A stretch of DNA of 8,878 nt from an uncultured Opitutales bacterium (lineage in GTDB: Bacteria; Verrucomicrobiota; Verrucomicrobiia; Opitutales; UBA2995). The position numbers were made by a program, and so were the translations under genes. The stretch spans positions 1-8,878 of the forward strand of contig CALGUT010000143.1 in NCBI GenBank assembly GCA_937920335.1. The letters are read 5' to 3'. The notes beneath the pieces are model-generated. The model did not search any database, was not told the origin of the DNA, and was given only the letters and a program-made list of their open reading frames with translations. Shown one piece after another: positions 1 to 5,196 of this stretch (the stretch's first letter is position 1; each line of letters opens with the position of its first letter).

Positions 1-722
1 ATCACCAGAACGCTGACTACGACAATGATCAGGATGAAGGTCGTAAACTTCAGTCGTGTGGTCCAATCGATGTGTTTGAAACTTGGATAACGGATGGAGC
101 TCACCATCAAGAAAGCGATGAGAATCATTAGTGCCGGTAAAAAGATCGCGAGATTGCTCACTTCGAACTTATTCATCATCAAGACTAACGATGAGATCAT
201 TCCGGCTGCAGCGGGAGCAGGAAGTCCGATGAAGTCTTTGGTAGCTGTGAACTGACTTTCCTCCATCAAGGGGTGGGTCACCACGTTGAAACGGGCTAAA
301 CGAACACTGACGCAGAGTAGGTAGATAAATCCAATCAACCAACCGATTTTCCGAAAATACTCTTCTTGCTCGGGCGACAGGATAAGGAAAAATACCATCA
401 ATGCCGGAGCCATTCCGAAAGAAACGACGTCGGCAATGGAATCGAACTCTTTTCCGAAGAGAGACTCTCTGCCCCCCAACCGGGCCAGTCGCCCATCGAG
501 CATGTCGAATAGAACGGCTGCGAGAATCAACCATACAGCTTGGGTGTATAGTTCTTCTGGAGATTTGCCCATCTCCTCCGCAGCAAATTTCGCCTGGATA
601 CACCGGATCACAGCCAAAAACCCACAGAACAGGTTGAAGGCGGTCATCAAGTTGGGAAGAAAGTAAATCTTGCTGGCTTGATCCGGATCGGTGTACTTCG
701 GATCTACAGGTGGCTCGCTCAT
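1..722 (-). CDS. pssA: CDP-diacylglycerol--serine O-phosphatidyltransferase, 3' end outside the window
   Basis: An open frame runs from the ATG at 722 (minus strand) to the left edge, giving 240 codons without a stop, so the C-terminus is missing. It carries the complete CDP-alcohol phosphatidyltransferase signature DxxDGxxARx8GxxxDxxxD: D73, D76, G77, A80, R81, G90, D94 and D98. Those aspartates bind the metal and the CDP-diacylglycerol in this family. Hydrophobic stretches before and after the motif indicate an integral inner-membrane enzyme. The N-terminal stretch FLPNLMTAFNLFCGF and the motif FDSIADVVSFG are typical of bacterial PssA (type II) rather than PgsA. The reaction transfers phosphatidyl to serine, the first step towards phosphatidylethanolamine. 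The gene starts 7 nt after the stop of the relE-like gene and is probably cotranscribed with it. There is no clear ribosome binding site. Confidence 0.93.
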   Translation of the reverse strand, partial: MSEPPVDPKYTDPDQASKIYFLPNLMTAFNLFCGFLAVIRCIQAKFAAEEMGKSPEELYTQAVWLILAAVLFDMLDGRLARLGGRESLFGKEFDSIADVVSFGMAPALMVFFLILSPEQEEYFRKIGWLIGFIYLLCVSVRLARFNVVTHPLMEESQFTATKDFIGLPAPAAAGMISSLVLMMNKFEVSNLAIFLPALMILIAFLMVSSIRYPSFKHIDWTTRLKFTTFILIIVVVSVLV

Positions 723-729
723 GTCAAAG

Positions 730-1080
730 TTACTTCATGAGGCTCTCGAGGTATTTCCAGAATGTCTGGTGCTGCTCGATAGCCTGTTCTTCTTTAAAAG
801 GTAATTTGGTCCGAAAAATGAAATCAGCCATCGAGTTTTTATCCAAAATCACGCGACTAAACAGGATATCGTCTTTGACTTCGAAATAGATGCGAAATTC
901 ACCCGCTCTCAATCGGTAAAATGTTTTTCCATTTCTGGAGAAGCGCCCCAGTCGATCATCGAGGTCGTGCAAGTCGCTGGGAGTGAGCTGTGTTATGCTC
1001 TCCAAGAGATCCATTTGGCTCAGCGTGTCCAGTTTGTTGAGCTCGTGCATACTCTGATCGCTGAAAGTTACCTGGTACAT
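730..1080 (-). CDS. RelE/ParE-like small protein, without adjacent antitoxin
   Basis: This encodes 116 residues. The block FYRLRAGEFRIYFEV (about residues 54-68) matches the core strand region of RelE/ParE-type proteins, where the pattern YRLRxGxYRIxY is characteristic. The N-terminal MYQVTFSDQSMHELNKL resembles the first strand and helix of that fold. About 30 residues after the core (KLPFKEEQAIEQHQTFWKYLESL) form an extra, probably helical tail. I chose the ATG at 1080. A TTG at 1128 would add 16 residues that resemble nothing in the family and would place an 8-bp inverted repeat inside the gene. In classical systems such proteins are ribosome-dependent mRNA interferases or gyrase poisons paired with a small antitoxin. 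No antitoxin-sized ORF with antitoxin features is visible on either side; the downstream neighbour is pssA. It may be an orphan or a domesticated relative with a housekeeping role. Whether it is toxic cannot be seen from the sequence. Confidence 0.75.
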   Translation of the reverse strand: MYQVTFSDQSMHELNKLDTLSQMDLLESITQLTPSDLHDLDDRLGRFSRNGKTFYRLRAGEFRIYFEVKDDILFSRVILDKNSMADFIFRTKLPFKEEQAIEQHQTFWKYLESLMK

Positions 1081-1081
1081 C

Positions 1082-1112
1082 GTTTGAAAATAGGGTGCTG
1101 AGCATTTCAAAC
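1082..1112. repeat. 8-bp perfect inverted repeat abutting the relE-like start
   Basis: The arms GTTTGAAA (1082-1089) and TTTCAAAC (1105-1112) are perfect complements separated by 15 nt. The near arm ends 2 nt before the start codon of the relE-like gene. Arm centres are 23 bp apart, roughly two helical turns, as expected for a dimeric repressor. In RNA it could also form a hairpin masking the start. Autoregulatory operators are common at RelE-type loci, but no binding protein is known here. Confidence 0.45.
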
Positions 1113-1163
1113 CACTGAGGGTGCGCAAGATAAATGTCCGGTAGACTCGTAGATCTGGGTCTT

Positions 1164-1203
1164 AGAAATAAAGAAGCCGGCAGCACCTTACGGGCTACCG
1201 GCT
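1164..1203 (-). terminator. Hairpin with U-rich tail, probable minus-strand terminator
   Basis: Arms 1175-1184 and 1194-1203 form a 10-bp stem with a 9-nt loop. Read on the minus strand, the only irregular pair is a U-G wobble (AGCCGGUAGC with GCUGCCGGCU). On the plus strand the same position is a C-A mismatch, which favours a minus-strand RNA. The minus-strand sequence after the stem (UUCUUUAUUUCU) is U-rich but interrupted. It starts 29 nt after the stop codon of the doubtful ORF at 1233-1469 and precedes the relE-like gene, so it would separate the two transcripts. Confidence 0.5.
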
Positions 1204-1232
1204 CTTATCTCATCCTATCAACTCTGAGCTCC

Positions 1233-1469
1233 TCAAAAGTGTGTTGGTTTCACCGAAGAAATGAGTTGGCAAAATCGTCCCTTAGATTGGTCGAGGTTTT
1301 TTAGGATGTGGGTTGTAGATTCCGAAGTATGGCTGATAGCGCCCAAACCGTCAGTCAGTGTGTCGACCGAAGGGGTTTGTTTGCTAGAGCTCTTGAAAAT
1401 CATGCCACCAACAAACGAGATCTCATCGGGTTCGACAAATTCGGAAATTTTTTCAGGCTGAATTACCAC
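1233..1469 (-). CDS. Doubtful short ORF of unknown function
   Basis: This is a 78-codon frame with a GTG start. The frame stays open upstream to about 1560 without an ATG, so it may be a truncated or decayed gene rather than a complete one. The predicted protein is soluble and polar. Its C-terminal half (ILKNLDQSKGRFCQLIS) faintly recalls the helical tail of MCE/MlaD-type proteins, but the similarity is too weak for a name. In favour of a real transcript: a hairpin with a U-rich tail follows 29 nt after its stop on the same strand. Against: no recognisable start signal, no ribosome binding site and no recognised family. A plus-strand ORF (1261-1461) overlaps it and looks less likely. Confidence 0.25.
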   Translation of the reverse strand: MVIQPEKISEFVEPDEISFVGGMIFKSSSKQTPSVDTLTDGLGAISHTSESTTHILKNLDQSKGRFCQLISSVKPTHF

Positions 1470-1773
1470 TCTATTTACATTTACCCTTAGTTTTGACCGG
1501 TGTGAGACCGGCCAGAGTCCTAAAAACTTATTAAACCACCCCTGTGGGCAAAGTTTTCTTCAGGCAGTCGTTCGCTTTTTAAAGCCCTATTACTTAAAAC
1601 TAAGATTCGGTTGAGGGTTTTTGAACCTCCAGGTGCAGGCTGTTTCCGTTTGTCCAGCCTACCCGATACTGTAGAAATTAAAAAATTTGCTATAAAGGGA
1701 GCGCTAAGGCCGGTTTCTTGTTCGCCAAATACGGCTGTCTATGGTTTTCCTATGCTCCTTTCACTTCTGACTC
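1470..1773. other. Intergenic stretch, no gene recognised
   Basis: About 300 nt without a convincing coding frame. It contains a short GACCGG direct repeat (1495-1511) forming a 5-bp hairpin and a possible promoter for the receiver gene near 1690. I see no tRNA, known riboswitch or terminator with a U-tract. Confidence 0.5.
1688..1696 (+). promoter_or_regulatory. Possible extended -10 promoter of the receiver gene
   Basis: TGCTATAAA has the TGn extension followed by TATAAA, one mismatch from the consensus -10. It lies about 80 nt upstream of the GTG start at 1774. No good -35 hexamer sits 17 nt upstream, which is tolerated by extended -10 promoters. It is a sequence match only. Confidence 0.3.
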
Positions 1774-2190
1774 GTGATAACTGATACAACCAGCACACAA
1801 CCTTACCATATATTGGTCATGGACGATGAACCGTCCGTCCGAGGGCTTCTGAACAAGTTTTTAGATACGTGTGGGTATAAGGTCACTGTGACTTCAGAGG
1901 GTATGGAGGCTTACGAATGTTACAAGGAAGCCTTGGAGTCCAATCAACCGGTTGATGCGGTGATCATGGATCTATTAGTGAACAACGGATTGGGGGGATT
2001 GGATTCTTTCCGGTTGATCCGGCAAGCACATCCGGAAGCGGTGGGAATCGTTTCCAGTGCTTATTCCGACGACAACACCATGGCCGAATACGACAAGCAT
2101 GGATTCAGTGCAGTGCTTGCAAAGCCTTATCAGCTTCTTGAACTCAAGCGAATACTCGAAGATCTATTTGATCCTGAGCCAACGACCTAG
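1774..2190 (+). CDS. Stand-alone response-regulator receiver protein
   Basis: The product has 138 residues and consists of one CheY-like receiver domain. The acidic pair is D17-D18 (LVMDDEP), the phospho-acceptor is D66 (AVIMDLLVNNGLGG), the switch Ser is S95 (GIVSSAYSDD) and the conserved Lys is K117 (LAKPY). The motifs GLGG and VSSAYSDDNTMAEYDKHGF resemble the receivers attached to the C-terminus of hybrid histidine kinases rather than DNA-binding regulators. There is no output domain, so it probably acts by protein contact or as a phosphorelay intermediate. The start is GTG: an in-frame TGA lies two codons upstream (1768-1770), and the next ATG (codon 16) would remove the first strand. No kinase gene lies in the window, so its partner is unknown. 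Confidence 0.88.
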   Translation: MITDTTSTQPYHILVMDDEPSVRGLLNKFLDTCGYKVTVTSEGMEAYECYKEALESNQPVDAVIMDLLVNNGLGGLDSFRLIRQAHPEAVGIVSSAYSDDNTMAEYDKHGFSAVLAKPYQLLELKRILEDLFDPEPTT

Positions 2191-2287
2191 TTATCTTTAA
2201 GCCGGTTGGTTTGCATTCAGCCTAAGCGAAGGGTCTGCTTGCTTCACTCGGTCTTTTTACCTAACTTATGTTCTTAGGAACTTGCGA

Positions 2288-2302
2288 TAATACCAGGTAT
2301 TA
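2288..2302. promoter_or_regulatory. 15-bp perfect palindrome just before the secreted-protein gene
   Basis: TAATACCaGGTATTA is a perfect 7+1+7 inverted repeat ending 4 nt before the ATG at 2307. It occupies the place where a ribosome binding site would lie, and no Shine-Dalgarno is present. It could be a repressor operator. The single-base centre makes an RNA hairpin unlikely. Confidence 0.4.
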
Positions 2303-2306
2303 AATT

Positions 2307-3188
2307 ATGAAAAACAAAGCGTCATTCCTGCAAATCATCGGTCTATCTATTGCCCTGCTAACAGGGCAACATAGTCTCCTCGCAAATGAGGTCGTAAAAC
2401 AATATTGGGATTCGGGTTTAGCAGAGATTTCCCGCTACGAATTAAAACAAGCCCGTTACGGTGCGCTCAATGAAGGCGAAGCTATTCTGCTGTTTGTTAC
2501 CGAACCGTTCTCTCGAGACACCCAGGTAAAGGACGAAACCGGAAATGATCCGAATGCCGAACGCATACTTAAGCTCAATGCGATCAAGCGCTTCGAGACT
2601 GGCATTTACGATTACTCGATCATGAGCTCGGTATTTTCTTCGATGAAGAAAAATAATGCCTATCCGACGTTTAAATCCACCACCTCAATTCAAGACTGGT
2701 GTGGTCAGGCATTTCAGCAGTGGAACCAGAGAGATGGAGCCTGGAAGAGTGAACTACGGTCCTACTTTCAATCGTTTGGCGATGAGGACAAATCGATACC
2801 ATTGGCGGCTCACGAAGATGGTATCTGGAATCGATTGCGGACGGACCCACTGGGGCTTCCTACCGGCGACTTTGAGATGATTCCTTCAACCAGTTATTTG
2901 CGTTTGAAGCATAAACCAACAAATGCCTATCAGGTAAAGGGATCGCTCTCCGAAGGCCGAAAGGGTACGAGTATCTATGAATTGATTTATCCGTCTTTGA
3001 ATAGAACCCTTAGTATTCGCTTCGAATCTAAAGCTCCTTATGAAATTTTAGGATGGTCAGAATCGTATCCAGATAAAGGGGACGAAATTTTGACTACGGA
3101 AGCCAAACGAACTCATAGCACCCGATCCTATTATTGGGAGAAGAATAGTCCGAGTGATACCAAACTGCGGAAGCTTCTTGGGTTGTAG
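2307..3188 (+). CDS. Secreted protein of unknown function
   Basis: This 293-residue protein has a clear Sec signal peptide: the charged start MKNK, a hydrophobic core (about residues 7-19) and probable cleavage after LLA at residue 26. The mature part is soluble and has no further membrane segment. Recognisable stretches are YWDSGLAEISRYELKQARYG, LLFVTEPFSRDTQV, RFETGIYDYSIMSSVF, the single mature-part Cys in QDWCGQAF, and MIPSTSYLRLKHK. They recall a family of secreted or lipid-anchored proteins in Bacteroidota and relatives that databases often mislabel as 'septum formation inhibitor Maf'. It has no likeness to the real Maf nucleotide pyrophosphatases. This recollection is from memory. There is no lipobox, so it is probably periplasmic. 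The function is unknown, and the neighbours give no clue. Confidence 0.8.
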   Translation: MKNKASFLQIIGLSIALLTGQHSLLANEVVKQYWDSGLAEISRYELKQARYGALNEGEAILLFVTEPFSRDTQVKDETGNDPNAERILKLNAIKRFETGIYDYSIMSSVFSSMKKNNAYPTFKSTTSIQDWCGQAFQQWNQRDGAWKSELRSYFQSFGDEDKSIPLAAHEDGIWNRLRTDPLGLPTGDFEMIPSTSYLRLKHKPTNAYQVKGSLSEGRKGTSIYELIYPSLNRTLSIRFESKAPYEILGWSESYPDKGDEILTTEAKRTHSTRSYYWEKNSPSDTKLRKLLGL

Positions 3189-3276
3189 TCAGGCCGCAGG
3201 TAGCTGTAAGAATATTGAAACTTTAGCCCCCAGTTTCGGGTAACTCTGATAACGCGAATCTCGAAATTGAAGACCT

Positions 3277-4050
3277 ATGGCAGACATAATTGATTACACT
3301 ATCTTTGGTGACGATATGCAGATCGTCGAAGTTGAACTGGATCCCGGTGAAGGTTGCCGCGCAGAAGTTGGTGCCATGATGTATATGGAAGACGGTATCG
3401 AAATGCAGACTGATACCGGTGGCGGCATGTTTAAGGGTTTTAAGCGTATGCTTACGGGGGATAGTTTCTTTATATCGACCTTTCTTTGTAATGGAGCTCA
3501 CAAAGGTCGTGTCGCGTTCGGCGCCCCGTATCCGGGAAAAATAATTCCCCTGCCACTGGATCAACTCGGTGGGGAGTTCCTTTGCCAGAAGGACGCGTTT
3601 CTCTGTGCGGCGCGAGGAATTGATATCGATATCGCGTTTACGAAAAAGCTCGGTGCTGGCTTATTCGGGGGGGAAGGTTTCATTTTACAGCGACTGTCCG
3701 GTAGCGGATTGGCATTTGTTCATGCAGGAGGAACTATTATCGAAAAACACCTGGCTCCGGGTGAACGACTGAGAGTTGATACGGGTTGTTTGGTAGGACT
3801 CCAGCCAGAGGTTAACTATGATATCCAGTTTATAGGTGGATTCAAAAACGCACTCTTTGGAGGTGAAGGGTTGTTTATTGCCGAATTGACGGGACCGGGA
3901 TTGGTCTATCTTCAGAGTTTACCATTTTCGCGGCTAGCGGACAGAATATTTGCGGCTGCTAAGCACCAGAATCGGGGAGAGAGTAAAGGTGTTGCAGGTT
4001 TAGGTGGAAGCGTCCTTGGGGGGCTTATAAGCGGCGATCGAAAGTTCTAG
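3277..4050 (+). CDS. AIM24 / TIGR00266 family protein
   Basis: The product has 257 residues and is typical of the AIM24 family over its full length: an early acidic beta region with AEVGAMMYMEDGIEMQTDTGGGMFKGFKRMLTGDSFF, then GRVAFGAPYPGKIIPL, then GLFGGEGFILQRLSGSGLAFVHAGG, and the GGFKNALFGGEGLFIAELTGPGLVYLQSLPF block. The C-terminal tail is Gly-rich and ends RKF. The family folds as a double beta-barrel-like trimer in bacteria; the yeast member Aim24 supports mitochondrial inner-membrane organisation. The bacterial role is not established. No signal peptide or membrane segment is seen. It ends 1 nt from the stop of the convergent receiver gene. The ribosome binding site is weak (GAAG, 6 nt before ATG). 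Confidence 0.9.
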   Translation: MADIIDYTIFGDDMQIVEVELDPGEGCRAEVGAMMYMEDGIEMQTDTGGGMFKGFKRMLTGDSFFISTFLCNGAHKGRVAFGAPYPGKIIPLPLDQLGGEFLCQKDAFLCAARGIDIDIAFTKKLGAGLFGGEGFILQRLSGSGLAFVHAGGTIIEKHLAPGERLRVDTGCLVGLQPEVNYDIQFIGGFKNALFGGEGLFIAELTGPGLVYLQSLPFSRLADRIFAAAKHQNRGESKGVAGLGGSVLGGLISGDRKF

Positions 4051-4051
4051 T

Positions 4052-4459
4052 TCAGCTAAACTTGAGTTGAGACATCGCTTCAACAATAGCATCTTTCAAC
4101 TCCTGAATCATGTAAGGTTTGGGAAGGATACAAGATATTCCCAGATCCTCGGCCTGTTTCTCGGTGAATCCGCTGGCGAACCCAGTGCTGATTATGATGG
4201 GCAGGGTTGGCTTGAGATTCATCACATTGGCCGCGAGGTCGATACCTGTCATCTCCGGCATGTTGTAGTCTGTAATGATAATATCAAATTCACTCGGATT
4301 CGCTCGGAACTTGTTCCAAGCTTCCCGTCCATCAGAAGCAACGGTCGTGACACATCCGAGTAATGATAGAACATCGGAGCCCATTTCACGGATAAAAATT
4401 TCATCATCGACTAACAATACTCGTAGGCCGGCGATTTCTTTAGATGTGAACGGATCCAT
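4052..4459 (-). CDS. Stand-alone response-regulator receiver protein (second)
   Basis: The product has 135 residues and is one CheY-like receiver. The acidic pair is D18-D19 (LLVDDE), the acceptor is D64 (IIITDYNMPEMTG), the switch Thr is T92 (IISTGFASG) and the Lys is K114 (LPKPY). All catalytic positions are intact. ITDYNMPxMTG and STGF are frequent in receivers that belong to hybrid kinases. It has no output domain and no kinase beside it. It differs clearly from the other receiver in this window, so it is not a recent duplicate. Its stop lies 1 nt from the end of the AIM24 gene on the other strand. Its ATG (4459) is preceded by a 206-nt gap after the DUF420 gene, which gives room for its own promoter. 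Confidence 0.92.
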   Translation of the reverse strand: MDPFTSKEIAGLRVLLVDDEIFIREMGSDVLSLLGCVTTVASDGREAWNKFRANPSEFDIIITDYNMPEMTGIDLAANVMNLKPTLPIIISTGFASGFTEKQAEDLGISCILPKPYMIQELKDAIVEAMSQLKFS

Positions 4460-4665
4460 TTCTTTATAAGGGTGGGTTGTTTTTTCTGACCTAGAAATCT
4501 CCGCTCGATGGTTTGGATGCTCCTAGACACGTAATAACCCCTAAATAAGACACAAGTTTCCAATATATAAAGATAAAAGAAACTACTTTTGGAATTTAAG
4601 AGAATCCCCTATGTATTGCTTGAGGGATGAGCCCTATGAACCACGCTCAAATCGTGCTTTAGAAA

Positions 4666-5196
4666 CTAAACCGTATTGAAATTATTAAGAATCAGATACA
4701 CGAGGATCCCAGTTACCGACACATACATCCAGATCGGAAAGGTCCACTTGGCGATTTTCTTGTGGCTATCATAGTATTTTCGAATCGCGAACCAGAGTGT
4801 TAGCAGAATCAAAGGTACTACGACCATGGAAAGCAGTATGTGTGAGATAAGGATAAAGAAATAAATGGGTCTGATAATTCCTTCCGCTAAGAACTTCGTG
4901 TCACCCGCATAATGATGATAAATGATGTAGCAGACTAAAAACAGTGCTGATGCTGTTGTAGCCGAAATCATCATTCCGATGTGTAGGCGTTTATAGCCGT
5001 TTTTGATCGCGATGAATCCGACCCCAAGGAATGACGCTGACATTGCATTGAGGCAGGCAATCATCGTTGGCAGGACACTTACCCATTCCTCGCTACTGCT
5101 TGCTGGTGTTTGAAAATAGATCAGCCAAAACAAGAATGCCAGTATAGCGGCACTGATTCCCAGTATAGGTCCTATTGCAATCGATCTTTCACTCAT
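4666..5196 (-). CDS. DUF420 integral membrane protein
   Basis: The product has 176 residues with about five membrane segments (roughly 8-28, 42-64, 71-93, 109-138 and 152-171). DUF420 hallmarks are visible: histidines H72 (KRLHIGMM), H94/H95 (YIIYHHYAG), H119 (LISHILLSM) and H145 (HKKIAKWTFPIWMYVSVTG), followed by the final helix with VTGILVYLIL. In Firmicutes a DUF420 member (CtaM) is needed to build heme-copper oxidase. In other bacteria members lie near cytochrome-oxidase or SCO genes, so a role in oxidase or metal/heme assembly is likely by family but not shown here. Its ATG overlaps the 3' end of trpE(G) in the sequence ATGAGTGA, so its translation is probably coupled to trpE(G). A respiration-assembly gene in a tryptophan unit is unexpected. 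No good terminator is seen after it. Confidence 0.87.
   Translation of the reverse strand: MSERSIAIGPILGISAAILAFLFWLIYFQTPASSSEEWVSVLPTMIACLNAMSASFLGVGFIAIKNGYKRLHIGMMISATTASALFLVCYIIYHHYAGDTKFLAEGIIRPIYFFILISHILLSMVVVPLILLTLWFAIRKYYDSHKKIAKWTFPIWMYVSVTGILVYLILNNFNTV

Noticed and set aside
169..603. 144-codon minus-strand ORF overlapping pssA
   Set aside because: It is in another frame of pssA. The pssA frame is continuous and carries the complete CDP-alcohol motif; this product is Arg-rich and low in sense.
956..1186. Possible antitoxin ORF overlapping the relE-like gene (76 codons)
   Set aside because: It is an alternative frame mostly inside the relE-like gene and its upstream region, with no antitoxin-like DNA-binding motif. 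It also crosses the terminator hairpin.
1233..1469. MlaD/MCE-type fragment
   Set aside because: Only a short helical stretch faintly resembles the family tail. The MCE domain itself is not recognisable.
2307..3188. Naming the secreted protein a Maf septum inhibitor
   Set aside because: True Maf proteins are cytoplasmic nucleotide pyrophosphatases with a different motif set. This protein has a signal peptide and none of those motifs.
3217..3237. 6-bp inverted repeat GAAACT/AGTTTC as a terminator after the secreted protein gene
   Set aside because: The stem is short and AT-containing and has no U-tract. The same hexamer pair occurs at 4555-4584 around an AT-rich spacer, so it may be chance.
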